Shown here: positions 38,361 through 48,098 of the stretch, piece by piece
Position numbering within the stretch: position 1 is the stretch's first letter
Layout of the letters: each line of letters starts with the position of its first letter
Source: Pseudoprimorskyibacter insulae
GTDB taxonomy: Bacteria > Pseudomonadota > Alphaproteobacteria > Rhodobacterales > Rhodobacteraceae
Assembly: GCF_900302505.1 (NCBI RefSeq)
Contig: NZ_OMOJ01000004.1
Span: 186,001-250,000, forward strand
Reading direction: 5' to 3'
Length of the DNA stretch: 64,000 bases
Translations under genes and position numbers: made by a program
Notes under the pieces: generated by a model
Database searches by the model: none
What the model saw: the letters and a program-made list of their open reading frames with translations, nothing else
What the model was told of the DNA's origin: nothing

Positions 38361-38965
38361 CACTTCGCCTCCTGCTTTTCGTCACCGGGCAGCACGTATT
38401 TCGCGCCTTCCCACGGGGACATGAAATCAAACTGGCGGTATTCCTGAACCAGCGACACCGGCTCATAGACAACGCGCTTCAGCTCTTCGTCGTAACGCAC
38501 TTCGGTGTAGCCGGTGGTCGGGAAGTCCTTACGCAGCGGATAGCCACGGAACCCGTAGTCGGTCAGAATGCGGCGCAGATCCGGATGACCCGAGAACAGC
38601 ACGCCGTACATGTCGAACACTTCACGCTCAAACCAATTGGCCGAGGGGTGCACCGATACGATCGACGGGACCATTTCATCTTCGCGCACCGAAACGCGCA
38701 GGCGGATGCGGTGATTCTGGTACATCGACAGGAAGTGGTAGACCACATCGAAGCGCTTGGCGCGTTCGGGGTAGTCTACGCCCGCGATGTCAACCAGCGA
38801 CGAGAACTTGCAGTTCGGGTCGTTCTTCAGGAATTCGACAAAGCCCACGATGTTCGCGGGGGCGACGTCGATGTTCAGCTCGCCATAGGATACGTCCCAA
38901 AACAGAACGCAATCGGGGCGCTTGGCTTCGATCAGGGTGCCAAGTTCGGTCAATGCTTCGGTCAT
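38360..38965 (-). CDS. nuoC: NADH-quinone oxidoreductase subunit C
   Basis: 201 residues with the family blocks [32 protein letters not shown] and [11 protein letters not shown]. Not fused to NuoD, as in most alphaproteobacteria. Overlaps nuoB (ATGA). Confidence 0.95.
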   Translation of the reverse strand: MTEALTELGTLIEAKRPDCVLFWDVSYGELNIDVAPANIVGFVEFLKNDPNCKFSSLVDIAGVDYPERAKRFDVVYHFLSMYQNHRIRLRVSVREDEMVPSIVSVHPSANWFEREVFDMYGVLFSGHPDLRRILTDYGFRGYPLRKDFPTTGYTEVRYDEELKRVVYEPVSLVQEYRQFDFMSPWEGAKYVLPGDEKQEAK

Positions 38966-39486
38966 CGTGCGATCGTCCCCGTGCGGCGGATTTTCCGTTG
39001 AAGCGCCATCAACCCGTACATCAGCGCCTCAGCCGTCGGCGGGCAGCCCGGAACGTAAACGTCTACCGGAACGATGCGGTCACAGCCGCGCACAACCGAA
39101 TAGCTGTAGTGATAGTAACCGCCGCCGTTCGCACAGGATCCCATCGAGATCACGTAACGCGGTTCGGGCATCTGATCGTACACTTTGCGCAGCGCCGGGG
39201 CCATTTTGTTGGTCAGCGTGCCAGCAACGATCATCAGGTCCGACTGACGCGGAGAGGCGCGCGGCGCCGTGCCGTAACGCTCAAGGTCGTAGCGCGGCAT
39301 CGAGGTGTGCATCATCTCAACGGCGCAGCAGGCCAGACCAAAGGTCATCCAATGGAGCGAGCCGGTGCGCGCCCAATTGATGATGTCTTCCGTCGAGGTC
39401 AGCAGAAAACCTTTGTCCTGCAACTCGCGGTTCAGGGCCTGGGTGGCAACCTCGCGGTCAGCGCCAGCCGTGTTGGCTCCGGTCAT
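38962..39486 (-). CDS. nuoB: NADH-quinone oxidoreductase subunit B
   Basis: 174 residues. [18 protein letters not shown] and VPGCPPT provide the N2 4Fe-4S ligands, from which electrons pass to quinone. The ATG at 39486 overlaps the nuoA stop (TGATG). A start three codons upstream (39495) is also possible. Confidence 0.95.
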   Translation of the reverse strand: MTGANTAGADREVATQALNRELQDKGFLLTSTEDIINWARTGSLHWMTFGLACCAVEMMHTSMPRYDLERYGTAPRASPRQSDLMIVAGTLTNKMAPALRKVYDQMPEPRYVISMGSCANGGGYYHYSYSVVRGCDRIVPVDVYVPGCPPTAEALMYGLMALQRKIRRTGTIAR

Positions 39487-39851
39487 CACTCCCATTCCAG
39501 GGCCCCTTTCTTCCATTCATAGGCAAAGCCGATGGTCAGAACCCCTAGGAACACCATCATCGACCAGAAGCCGGTCATGCTCAGATCCTTGAAGCCGACG
39601 GCCCAAGGGAACAGGAAGGCGATTTCCAGATCGAAGATGATGAAGAGAATCGACACCAGATAGAACCGGACGTCGAACTTCATCCGGGCGTCGTCGAATG
39701 CGTTGAACCCGCATTCATAGGCCGACACCTTTTCGGGGTCCGGGTTTCGGACCGCCAGCACAACGGCCGCAAGGATCAATACGACCCCCAAACCGATGGC
39801 AATTGCGAGAAAAACGAGGATGGGAAGGTATTCCCTGAGCATCTCTTCCAC
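39486..39851 (-). CDS. nuoA: NADH-quinone oxidoreductase subunit A
   Basis: 121 residues, three membrane helices with the [21 protein letters not shown] loop that shuttles near the quinone channel. GTG at 39851 is 7 bases after AGGAG and is preferred; an ATG three codons later is the alternative. First gene of the operon. Confidence 0.95.
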   Translation of the reverse strand: MEEMLREYLPILVFLAIAIGLGVVLILAAVVLAVRNPDPEKVSAYECGFNAFDDARMKFDVRFYLVSILFIIFDLEIAFLFPWAVGFKDLSMTGFWSMMVFLGVLTIGFAYEWKKGALEWE

Positions 39852-40152
39852 GGGGTGGCTCCTTTCCCGGCGCGCCCAATAGCGCGACGTGTCTTGGCTA
39901 GGTTCGCTTGGAACGTGACTTATCCCTGCAAAAAGGCGGGGTCAACATCGCAAGAAGATATTCAAAAGTTTGAAAAAGTACCGAAAATCAAGGAACTAAG
40001 CCCAAAATCCCGGCGAAACCCTTGCAAATGCGTCATAAAGTCTGCGCACAATAGTACACAATGACGGCTTGACCCGCATCACATGCCCAAAAAATCACAA
40101 TCCAAAGAGAGGATGTGAGTCGCTGAATCGCTTTTCCGATAAAATTACTCAG
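39852..40152. other. Intergenic region upstream of nuoA
   Basis: ~300 bp, clearly more AT-rich than its surroundings. It holds the nuo promoter candidate and, at 40047-40062, a direct repeat CACAAT-AGTA-CACAAT (one helical turn apart, ~130 bp upstream of the candidate start point). A 28-codon minus-strand frame exists but has no ribosome binding site. Otherwise nothing was seen, and no terminator is clear for the gene at 40153. Confidence 0.5.
39917..39945 (-). promoter_or_regulatory. Candidate promoter of the nuo operon
   Basis: On the minus strand TTGACC (39940-39945), 17-bp spacer, TAAGTC (39917-39922). The start point would be near 39910, giving a ~60-base leader that ends at the nuoA ribosome binding site. 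Confidence 0.45.
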
Positions 40153-40524
40153 TTAATTGAGCAGGATAGTGATCGCCATACATGCGAACATGGTCGTCAC
40201 AATCGGCGCCCACAGTCGCCGCTCTGGCACCGAGGGCGTCGCCCAATTGGCAACCATCGACAGGCTCTGGATCGTCAAGGCAACCCAGCCCGCCCAGCCG
40301 GGCAAGTCCAAACGGATCAGCCCGCCTTTGGCCGCCACAACCACGATCATGCCAGCCAAGATGAAAATCGACACCAGTGCTGCGATCCGCCCCGATTTTG
40401 GCAGGGGGCCTTGAACCCGCCCGCCTTGGGTCAGATGCCCCCACGGGGCCCCGGCAATAAGTCCCACCTGGAAAAACACAGTCGCCGTGCAAAGCACGAC
40501 ATATAACACAGTAAAAACAATCAC
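40153..40524 (-). CDS. Small four-helix membrane protein
   Basis: 123 residues, four predicted membrane helices, with GAPWGHLTQGGRVQGPLPKS between helices 1 and 2. This G-A-P-W-G block with a conserved P-x2-R is seen in a family of bacterial membrane proteins without known function. It lies 1 bp after the liu operon, so it may be its last gene. Expression as the distal gene is plausible but not shown. Confidence 0.65.
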   Translation of the reverse strand: MIVFTVLYVVLCTATVFFQVGLIAGAPWGHLTQGGRVQGPLPKSGRIAALVSIFILAGMIVVVAAKGGLIRLDLPGWAGWVALTIQSLSMVANWATPSVPERRLWAPIVTTMFACMAITILLN

Positions 40525-40525
40525 T

Positions 40526-41308
40526 TTACTTCACCCATTGGGGTTTACGTTTGTCGAAGAAGGCCGAGATTCCCTCTGCTGCTTCTTCAGTCTGCCAGCG
40601 ATCGGCCAATGCATCCATAGCCAATTCAACCGCTGATTGCGTCACGTCGCCGCCCAACGCGGCAAGCAGACGTTTTGCATCGGCCACCGCCCCCGGCGCA
40701 CAGGCCAGATAAGGCGCGACTTCGGCCTCAATCGTCGCGTCCAGATCCTCGGGCGGGACCACCTTGCTCAGGATATCCAGCGACAGCGCCTCATCCGCAT
40801 CGAACAGACGCCCCGACATAAACACCCGCCGCGCCCGCGTCAGGCCCATCCGCGCCACGACATAGGGGCCGATATTTGCCGGAATCAGCCCAAGCCGCAC
40901 TTCGGTCAGCCCCATGCGAATCCCCTGCGCCGCAACCGTGACGTCGCATACACAGGCCAGACCGACCCCGCCGCCAAAGGCATTGGCGTGGATGCGTCCG
41001 ATCAGCGGCTGTGGCAAAGCCGCCAGCGCCCCAAGCGCCCGCGCGATCTTGCCCGACTCAAACCGGCGCGTGTCCGCATCCATCTCCATCTGGGCGCGCA
41101 TCCAAGCCAGATCACCGCCCGCGCAGAACGTCGGCCCATCGGCAGCCAGAACGACGACTCGCACGTCCTGATCCGCCGCCAAAGCCTGCGCTTCGGCCTC
41201 AAGCTCTTCCATCATCTGGCTGGACAGGGCGTTGTGCTTGTCCGGTCGCGCCAACCATAGGGTCGCCACGCCGCGCGTATCCCGCTCTACTCGAATGAAC
41301 TCTGACAT
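40526..41308 (-). CDS. liuC: Enoyl-CoA hydratase, probable methylglutaconyl-CoA hydratase
   Basis: 260 residues of the crotonase fold. FCAGGDLAWM (oxyanion hole), FGGGVGLACVCD and GLTEVRLGLIPANIGPYV with the catalytic Glu are present. In the liu operon it should hydrate 3-methylglutaconyl-CoA to HMG-CoA. Start overlaps the HMG-CoA lyase stop (TAATG). Confidence 0.85.
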   Translation of the reverse strand: MSEFIRVERDTRGVATLWLARPDKHNALSSQMMEELEAEAQALAADQDVRVVVLAADGPTFCAGGDLAWMRAQMEMDADTRRFESGKIARALGALAALPQPLIGRIHANAFGGGVGLACVCDVTVAAQGIRMGLTEVRLGLIPANIGPYVVARMGLTRARRVFMSGRLFDADEALSLDILSKVVPPEDLDATIEAEVAPYLACAPGAVADAKRLLAALGGDVTQSAVELAMDALADRWQTEEAAEGISAFFDKRKPQWVK

Positions 41309-42171
41309 TACGCCGTCTCTCCTGTTCGCATCTTGCGTGCCATAGCTGACGCCTTGGCCACCACAGCCCGATCAAGCCCGGTCACAAAGCCCAAGCGCTC
41401 CACCCGTTCAATCACGGCCTCTGTCGCCACATTGCCCGCCGCGCCGGGTGCATAGGGGCAGCCCCCCAGCCCGCCGACAGCGGCATCAAACACCCGCAAT
41501 CCAAGGCCAAGCGCCGCTTCGATATTGTCGCAGGCCCGGCCCGCCGTGTCGTGGAAATGGCCCGCCAGCTTATCCGCAGGGGCAACCTCAAGCGTGGCCT
41601 TCAGCATCGCCTCAATCCCTTCGGGCGCGGCCCGGCCAATCGTGTCGGCCATGCTGATCTCATAGCAGCCCATCGCCAACAACGCGGCCGCCACCTTCGC
41701 CGCCGCCTCAGGTGCAATCGCGCCCTCATAAGGGCAATCGACCGAACAAGACACATAGCCCCGCACCGGAACCCCCGCCGCCAAGGCCGCCTCAGCCACC
41801 GGGCGGAACCGTTCAAGGCTTTCGGCAATCGAGGCATTGATATTGGCCCGGCTGAACCCTTCCGACGCTGACCCGAAAATCGCCACCTCATCGGCCCGCG
41901 CAGCCACAGCCCCCTCAAACCCGCGTAGGTTCGGCGTCAGCGCAGCATAGCGCACGCCCGCCGCCCGCGTGATCCCGGCCAGAACATCGCCGCTATCGGC
42001 CATCTGCGGCACCCACTTGGGGCTCACGAATGAGGCCACCTCGATCCGTCGGAACCCGGCGCGGCTCAGGCAATCGACCAAGGCGATCTTCTCAGCCGTC
42101 GGGATCAGGCGTGCCTCGTTCTGCAAACCATCCCGCGGCCCAACTTCGAATATCTCGACACGTTCACTCAT
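41308..42171 (-). CDS. liuE: Hydroxymethylglutaryl-CoA lyase
   Basis: 287 residues from ATG 42171. It shows GPRDGLQNE (active-site Arg/Asp), HFHDT (metal-binding His pair) and GLGGCPYAPGAAGNVATE with the catalytic Cys. It splits HMG-CoA to acetyl-CoA and acetoacetate, the end of leucine degradation. An upstream TTG frame gives MKREEAGGRA, encoded by repeat A. Confidence 0.9.
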   Translation of the reverse strand: MSERVEIFEVGPRDGLQNEARLIPTAEKIALVDCLSRAGFRRIEVASFVSPKWVPQMADSGDVLAGITRAAGVRYAALTPNLRGFEGAVAARADEVAIFGSASEGFSRANINASIAESLERFRPVAEAALAAGVPVRGYVSCSVDCPYEGAIAPEAAAKVAAALLAMGCYEISMADTIGRAAPEGIEAMLKATLEVAPADKLAGHFHDTAGRACDNIEAALGLGLRVFDAAVGGLGGCPYAPGAAGNVATEAVIERVERLGFVTGLDRAVVAKASAMARKMRTGETA

Positions 42172-42180
42172 CGCACGGCC

Positions 42181-42207
42181 CCCTGCTTCTTCTCTTTTCA
42201 AATACGC
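42181..42207 (-). repeat. Family A repeat upstream of the HMG-CoA lyase gene
   Basis: GCGTATTTG then AAAAGAGAAGAAGCAGGG on the minus strand, ~10 bases before the start codon. One base longer in its A-run than the birA copy. Confidence 0.6.
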
Positions 42208-42228
42208 ACCGATGCGCCCGCCACTGGC

Positions 42229-42897
42229 TCACTCGGTCGGGACAGGATAGAAATCCTTGGCATAAAACCGCTGCGGCCCCTCACGCTCGATGCATCGCTG
42301 ATAGGCTGGGCGGGCCTCCATCCGCTTGCGATAGGCTTGCAGCTTTGGGAACTGGTCCATGTCCACATAAAACGGCACGGCAAACAGGTTGAACCCCATC
42401 ATAATGTCCGCCGCCGAGAAACCGCCCTCTAGCAGCCACTCCTTATCGCCGAGCCGCGCTTCCATCCCCGCCAAAGTGCCACGCAGCCGCGCCACGTTCA
42501 GCTTGACCACCACAGGGCTCGGCTTGGCCGGAGGCCGCAGGAACACCAGTTGCAGGTTTAACTGTTCGATCAGGCTGGCCATGGTTTCGGAATAATGCAC
42601 CCATTGCAGCCACTCGGGCCGCTCTGCATGCCCAACCGCGCGGCCCAGTTCAGGCGCATAGGTCTCCGCCAGATATTCGATGATCGCGCCGGACTCGCTC
42701 ATCACCAGCCCGTCCAGTTCAATCGCCGGAATGCGCACAGCGGGCGACACCTTGCGCAACTCCCCCTCTTGCATGGCTTTGCTGCCGATCTGGTAGTCAA
42801 TCACCTCAAGCGGGCCGATTTTGTCTAGCCCGATCTCTTCCAGCATCCACAGAACCCGAAATGAGCGCCCGTATTGCACATGATGCAGCTTGATCAT
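42229..42897 (-). CDS. Glutathione S-transferase family protein
   Basis: 222 residues. N-terminal thioredoxin-fold GST half with RSFRVLWMLEEIGL, an ESGAIIEYLAE loop, and an all-helical C-terminal half. The active-site residue would be Ser/Tyr near the start (YGRSF). It lies between the two parts of the liu operon and overlaps the carboxylase gene (ATGA). It may detoxify reactive acyl-CoA-derived species; no direct evidence. Confidence 0.85.
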   Translation of the reverse strand: MIKLHHVQYGRSFRVLWMLEEIGLDKIGPLEVIDYQIGSKAMQEGELRKVSPAVRIPAIELDGLVMSESGAIIEYLAETYAPELGRAVGHAERPEWLQWVHYSETMASLIEQLNLQLVFLRPPAKPSPVVVKLNVARLRGTLAGMEARLGDKEWLLEGGFSAADIMMGFNLFAVPFYVDMDQFPKLQAYRKRMEARPAYQRCIEREGPQRFYAKDFYPVPTE

Positions 42898-44831
42898 TCG
42901 CTTTCCTCCTCAAACCGGATCAGCGGCGCACCTGCCGTCACCTGATCGCCCGCAGCCACCAACACCTCGGCTACAACCGCATCGCGGCCAGCGGTCAGAC
43001 TGTGCTCCATCTTCATCGCCTCCAGAATGGCCAGCCTGTCGCCCTTGGCCACCGTTTGCCCGGCAACCACATCAACCGCCCGCACCAACCCCGGCATCGG
43101 CGCTTCTATGACCGAGGCACTAATCCCTGCGTCTGCGGCCCGATCCAACGGATCAATCAAGCTCACCGCCAACGTCTGGCGACCGAACACCGTCACGGTG
43201 CCGCCCTCCACATGTACTGCCGCCGCTGGCATGCCGTCAAAACTCCACCGCTGGCCATCATAGGCCACGGCCACCTGCGCCTCTCCCAGATCAACCACGC
43301 CGCCCCGCCCCGTGACCTGAACGCGCACGGCCTGCTCCTCGCCGCCAACCTCAATCATCACAGACCGCCAAGGCGCCTCCCATAGCGCAAAGCCGCGATC
43401 CCAGCCCGGCGCGGCATCCAGCCCCAGCCCGGCCCAAACCGCCTGAGCCATCGCCCGCGCGTTCGGCGCAGACACGGCCACCAGCGCGTCCAGATCCCGC
43501 TCGATCAGCCCGGTGTCGACCTCGCCGCGCCCGAAGCCCTCGTGCCGCGCCAAAGCGCCAAGGAAGGCAAGGTTCGTCACCGTCCCGGCAACCTGCGTCT
43601 TCTCAAGGCCCAAAGCCAGCTGGCGCAAAGCCACCTCGCGCGTCGGGCCATGGACGATCACCTTGGCAATCATCGGGTCATAATGCGGGCTGATCTCATC
43701 GCCCGAGCGCACGCCGCTATCGGCCCGCACGCCCTCGGGGAAGGCCAGATGCGCCAAACGCCCGGTCGCGGGCAAGAACCCCGCCGGCACATCCTCGGCA
43801 TAAAGCCGCGCCTCAAAGGCATGACCAGACAGGCGCAGATCCTCTTGCGCACAAGGCAGCGGCTCGCCCCCCGCCACGCGCAATTGCCATTCGACCAGAT
43901 CAACACCTGTGACCAGTTCCGTCACCGGATGTTCCACCTGCAACCGGGTGTTCATCTCCATGAACCAAAACCCATCGGGCCGCAGCCCTCCTGCGCCATC
44001 GACGATGAACTCGATCGTTCCCGCGCCCTTGTAGCCGATCGCCTCAGCCGCCCGAACTGCCGCCTGCCCCATGGCGGCGCGCATCTCGTCGGTCATACCC
44101 GGCGCAGGCGCTTCCTCGATCACCTTCTGGTGCCGCCGCTGAAGCGAACAATCGCGCTCGAACAGATGCACGGCCCGCGCGCCGTCGCCAAACACCTGCA
44201 CCTCGATGTGGCGCGGCGATAGCACGTATTTCTCGATCAACACTGCAGGGTTGCCAAAAGCCCCCCGCGCCTCAGACTGGGCCGAGGCCAAGGCCGCCGC
44301 AAAATCGGCAGGGCGATCAACCCGGCGCATCCCCTTGCCGCCACCGCCCGCCACAGCCTTGATCAAGACCGGATAGCCGATCTCATCTGCCCGCGCGGCC
44401 AAAAAAGCCCCGTCCTGCTCGGCCCCGTGATACCCAGGCACCACAGGCACATTCGCCTCTTGCATCAAAGCCTTGGCCGCATCCTTCAACCCCATGGCCC
44501 GAATGGCCTTGGCCGACGGGCCAACAAACACCAGCCCCGCCGCCTCAACAGCCTCAACAAACGCGGGGTTCTCAGACAGGAACCCATAGCCGGGGTGGAT
44601 CGCCCCTGCCCCGGTGGCCAGCGCCGCCGCAATGATCCGATCCCCACGCAGATAACTCTCGCCCGGCGCGGCCCCACCGATATGCACAGCCTCATCGGCC
44701 ATCCCCACATGCGCGGCGCCCGCATCCGCATCGGAATAGACCGCCACACAGCGCAGCCCCATGGCCCGCGCCGTGCGCATCACCCGGCAAGCAATCTCGC
44801 CACGGTTCGCAATCAACAATGTGTCAAACAT
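42894..44831 (-). CDS. liuD: 3-methylcrotonyl-CoA carboxylase, biotin-containing alpha subunit
   Basis: 645 residues from ATG 44831, with MFDTLLIANRGEIACRVMRTA. Biotin carboxylase ATP-grasp domain (~1-450), linking domain, and C-terminal biotinyl carrier domain with the acceptor motif EAMKMEHS. It carboxylates biotin for transfer by the beta subunit. The extended start to 44918 reaches into the intergenic repeats. The biotin is presumably attached by BirA at 19217. Confidence 0.9.
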   Translation of the reverse strand: MFDTLLIANRGEIACRVMRTARAMGLRCVAVYSDADAGAAHVGMADEAVHIGGAAPGESYLRGDRIIAAALATGAGAIHPGYGFLSENPAFVEAVEAAGLVFVGPSAKAIRAMGLKDAAKALMQEANVPVVPGYHGAEQDGAFLAARADEIGYPVLIKAVAGGGGKGMRRVDRPADFAAALASAQSEARGAFGNPAVLIEKYVLSPRHIEVQVFGDGARAVHLFERDCSLQRRHQKVIEEAPAPGMTDEMRAAMGQAAVRAAEAIGYKGAGTIEFIVDGAGGLRPDGFWFMEMNTRLQVEHPVTELVTGVDLVEWQLRVAGGEPLPCAQEDLRLSGHAFEARLYAEDVPAGFLPATGRLAHLAFPEGVRADSGVRSGDEISPHYDPMIAKVIVHGPTREVALRQLALGLEKTQVAGTVTNLAFLGALARHEGFGRGEVDTGLIERDLDALVAVSAPNARAMAQAVWAGLGLDAAPGWDRGFALWEAPWRSVMIEVGGEEQAVRVQVTGRGGVVDLGEAQVAVAYDGQRWSFDGMPAAAVHVEGGTVTVFGRQTLAVSLIDPLDRAADAGISASVIEAPMPGLVRAVDVVAGQTVAKGDRLAILEAMKMEHSLTAGRDAVVAEVLVAAGDQVTAGAPLIRFEEESE

Positions 44832-44882
44832 CACCCGCGCCCTCTTCCCTGCATTTTCTGACCATAAATATTCCCGGGGAGC

Positions 44883-44903
44883 GCGAGGGGCAGCGCCCCT
44901 CGC
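44883..44903 (-). repeat. Repeat family B hairpin between the carboxylase subunit genes
   Basis: GCGAGGGGC-GCT-GCCCCTCGC, perfect 9-bp stem, in the 118-bp gap between the beta and alpha subunit genes. A TAAATATTCCCGGGG element lies beside it (44866-44880). No T-run on the minus strand. Identical to the hairpin after RNase J. Confidence 0.6.
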
Positions 44904-44949
44904 CCCGGCCAGCCCCAATCGAAACGCATATTCCGCATGTCATCACCCA

Positions 44950-46554
44950 TCACATCCGGAACACGCCAAAGCGCGTCTCATCTATGGGTGCACACAAGGC
45001 TGCACTCAGGCTTAGCGCCAAGATATCGCGCGTGCGGCGCGGGTCGATGATCCCGTCATCCCAAAGCCGCGCCGAGGCATAGAGCGGGTGCGACTGTTCT
45101 TCGAACATTTCAATCGTTGGACGCTTGAACGCGGCTTCCTCCTCGGCGCTCCAATCCCCGCCCCCACGCTCAATCGCGTCGCGCTTGACCGTGGCCAACA
45201 CGCCTGCCGCCTGTTCGCCGCCCATCACCGAAATGCGGCTGTTCGGCCAAGTCCACAAGAAACGCGGCTGATAGGCCCGGCCCGCCATACCATAGTTGCC
45301 AGCCCCGAAAGACCCGCCCACAAGCATGGTGATCTTGGGCACATTGGTGCTGGCCACCGCCGTCACCATCTTGGCGCCGTGGCGCGCGATGCCTTCGTTT
45401 TCGTACTTCCGACCAACCATAAAGCCGGTGATATTCTGCAAGAAAACCAGCGGGATCTTGCGTTGGGAACACAGCTCAACGAAATGCGCACCCTTCTGCG
45501 CCGCTTCGGAAAACAGCACACCATTGTTCGCCACGATCCCGACAGGGCAGCCTTTGACATGGGCAAAGCCCGTCACCAGCGTCTCGCCAAAGCGCGGTTT
45601 GAACTCGTCAAAGCGCGAGCCATCAACCACGCGGGCGATCACCTCGCGGATGTCATAGGGTTTACGCAGGTCGCAGGGCACAACGCCAAGGATCTCTTCG
45701 GGGTCATAGGCGGGCTCTTCGCTGGCCTGGCACACAACGGTCTCGGGCTTGCGCCAGTTCAAACCTGCCACCGCACGCCGGGCCAAGGCCAGCGCGTGCG
45801 CGTCGTCCTCTGCCAGATAATCGGCCACGCCAGACAGGCGCGTGTGCACATCGCCACCGCCCAGATCCTCGGCGGTGACAACCTCGCCCGTTGCCGCCTT
45901 CACCAAGGGCGGGCCCGCAAGGAAGATCGTCCCCTGTTCTTTGACGATGATCGTCACATCCGACATGGCAGGCACATAGGCCCCGCCAGCCGTGCACGAC
46001 CCCATGACCACCGCAATCTGCGGAATGCCAGCCGCGCTCATCCGCGCTTGGTTGTAGAAAATCCGTCCGAAATGGTCGCGGTCGGGGAACACCTCATCCT
46101 GATTGGGCAGGTTCGCGCCGCCACTGTCGACCAGATAGATACAAGGCAGACGGCACTCGGCGGCGATTTCCTGCGCGCGCAAGTGCTTTTTCACCGTCAT
46201 CGGGTAATAGGTGCCGCCCTTTACCGTAGCGTCATTGCACAGGATCATGCATTCGATCCCCTGCACCCGCCCAATGCCAGCGACCACGCCCGCGGCTGGC
46301 GCAGCCCCATCATACATAGCATGGGCCGCCGTCGCGCCGACCTCAAGGAAGGGCGAGCCGGGGTCCAACAGATTGGCCACCCGTTCGCGCGGCAGCATTT
46401 TGCCCCGGCTGATATGACGCTCACGCGATTTGGCACCGCCCCCTTGGGCAGCTGCATCGGCTGCGGCTTTGACTGTCGCCAAGGCCTCAAGATGGGCATC
46501 GCGGTTGACGCGGAACGCCTCGCCTGACGCAATGACAGAAGATGTCAGTTTCAT
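44950..46554 (-). CDS. liuB: 3-methylcrotonyl-CoA carboxylase, carboxyltransferase beta subunit
   Basis: 534 residues. The crotonase-like carboxyltransferase domains are recognised by [34 protein letters not shown] and [15 protein letters not shown]. The liu neighbours and the length support methylcrotonyl-CoA over propionyl-CoA carboxylase. It overlaps the synthetase gene by 4 bases (ATGA). Confidence 0.9.
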   Translation of the reverse strand: MKLTSSVIASGEAFRVNRDAHLEALATVKAAADAAAQGGGAKSRERHISRGKMLPRERVANLLDPGSPFLEVGATAAHAMYDGAAPAAGVVAGIGRVQGIECMILCNDATVKGGTYYPMTVKKHLRAQEIAAECRLPCIYLVDSGGANLPNQDEVFPDRDHFGRIFYNQARMSAAGIPQIAVVMGSCTAGGAYVPAMSDVTIIVKEQGTIFLAGPPLVKAATGEVVTAEDLGGGDVHTRLSGVADYLAEDDAHALALARRAVAGLNWRKPETVVCQASEEPAYDPEEILGVVPCDLRKPYDIREVIARVVDGSRFDEFKPRFGETLVTGFAHVKGCPVGIVANNGVLFSEAAQKGAHFVELCSQRKIPLVFLQNITGFMVGRKYENEGIARHGAKMVTAVASTNVPKITMLVGGSFGAGNYGMAGRAYQPRFLWTWPNSRISVMGGEQAAGVLATVKRDAIERGGGDWSAEEEAAFKRPTIEMFEEQSHPLYASARLWDDGIIDPRRTRDILALSLSAALCAPIDETRFGVFRM

Positions 46555-48095
46555 GATTTCGGCCCCTCCGCCGCCGCACGCGCCTTAAGCTCCTTACGGA
46601 TCACCTTACCAGTGACCGTCATGGGCAGGCTGTGAACAAAGTCGATTTCTCTTGGGTATGAGTAGGATGCGAGCCGATCCTTGACCCACGCCTGAAGCGT
46701 GGCCTCGTCGGCCTGCGCCCCGTCTTTCAGAACCACATACGCTTTGACGATTTCTGTCCGAAGCGGATCGGGCTTGCCGATCACACCTACGGTCGCCACC
46801 GCCGGGTGGGTTAGCAGGCAATCCTCGATCTCGGCGGGGCCAATGCGATAGCCCGCGCTGGTGATGACGTCATCTTCACGCCCGACAAAGCGCAGATAAT
46901 CGCCGTCCCAGATGCCCCGGTCACCAGTCACCAGCCAGTCGCCCTTGAACTTTTCCGCCGTGGCGTCGGGCCGGTTCCAATATTCCAGCATCATCGAGGC
47001 CGCGCCGCGTTTGACGGCAACGTCGCCTTCTTGATCCGTCGGTTTCCCGTCCTCATCCAGAACCGCCAGTTCAAACCCCGGTACGGCTTTGCCAATACAT
47101 CCCGGCTTTGCAGGAAACGCCGCGCCGCAGGAACTGGCGACCATATTACATTCAGTCTGACCGTAGAACTCATTGATATTGAGGCCAAACGCCCGCTGCC
47201 CCCAAGCCAGCATCTCGGCGCCCAAAGGCTCGCCCCCGCTGGCGACGGACCGCAAACCGGGGATAGCAGCATCTGCCGCTTTCATCATGCGCAAGGCGGT
47301 CGGTGGAAAGAAGGCGTTGCGGACCTTGGCCTGCGCACAAAGCTGAATACAGGTTTGCACATCGAACTTCGGCATCCGCGCCGCCACCACCGGCACGCCA
47401 AGCGCAAGCCCCGGCATCAGCACATCGAACAGACCGCCAATCCACGCCCAATCCGCCGGTGTCCAAAGGCAATCGCCAGTCTGCCCCAGAAAATCATGAC
47501 TGATTTCAACCCCAGGCAAATGACCAAACAACATGCGATGCCCGTGCAGCGCGCCCTTGGGCTTGCCTGTCGTGCCACTGGTATAGATCAAAACGGCAGG
47601 ATCATCCGCAGCGGTGTCCGCGCAATCCAAATTGCAAGCGTCGGTCAGATCGCCCTCAAGCAACGCCGGTACGCCAATCGGCGCCAGCAATTCCGCGCCG
47701 CCCGTATCGGTCACAACCAGCTTGGCACCGGAATCCTGCAAGCGCGTGGTCAAAGCATCATGTTGGAACAGTTTGAAAAGAGGGACAGAAATCGCCCCAA
47801 GCCGCCAGATAGCGATATGCGCCGCCGCCGTTAGGGGCGACTGGCTCAGAAGCACGCCGACCCGGTCGCCACGCACGACGCCGCGGGCCTGCAAACCTGC
47901 CGCAACCCGGCCTGACAACTTTTGCAACTGCCGGTAACTGACCCGCTGCACACCGCCTGACATGTCGAGAATGGCGGTTTGGTCCGGCGCTTTACGGACC
48001 CACGCATCGCAGGTCTGATCAGCCATATTCAACCGCTCAGGCAAGTCCCAGCGAAAGTCTGAATACAGCGTTGTATACGGCGCTTGCGTCAACAT
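46551..48095 (-). CDS. AMP-dependent acyl-CoA synthetase
   Basis: 514 residues of the ANL superfamily. [16 protein letters not shown] (A3), EFYGQTECN (A5-like), [10 protein letters not shown] (A8) and [14 protein letters not shown] with the catalytic Lys. It activates a carboxylate to its CoA thioester. In this operon the likely substrates are isovalerate, a branched acid or acetoacetate; the specificity cannot be read here. Three bases separate it from the small membrane protein gene. Confidence 0.85.
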   Translation of the reverse strand: MLTQAPYTTLYSDFRWDLPERLNMADQTCDAWVRKAPDQTAILDMSGGVQRVSYRQLQKLSGRVAAGLQARGVVRGDRVGVLLSQSPLTAAAHIAIWRLGAISVPLFKLFQHDALTTRLQDSGAKLVVTDTGGAELLAPIGVPALLEGDLTDACNLDCADTAADDPAVLIYTSGTTGKPKGALHGHRMLFGHLPGVEISHDFLGQTGDCLWTPADWAWIGGLFDVLMPGLALGVPVVAARMPKFDVQTCIQLCAQAKVRNAFFPPTALRMMKAADAAIPGLRSVASGGEPLGAEMLAWGQRAFGLNINEFYGQTECNMVASSCGAAFPAKPGCIGKAVPGFELAVLDEDGKPTDQEGDVAVKRGAASMMLEYWNRPDATAEKFKGDWLVTGDRGIWDGDYLRFVGREDDVITSAGYRIGPAEIEDCLLTHPAVATVGVIGKPDPLRTEIVKAYVVLKDGAQADEATLQAWVKDRLASYSYPREIDFVHSLPMTVTGKVIRKELKARAAAEGPKS

Positions 48096-48098
48096 ATC

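Noticed and set aside
39990-40080. 28-codon minus-strand frame upstream of nuoA as a leader peptide
   Set aside because: No ribosome binding site and it lies upstream of the likely nuo promoter, so it would not be on the nuo transcript.
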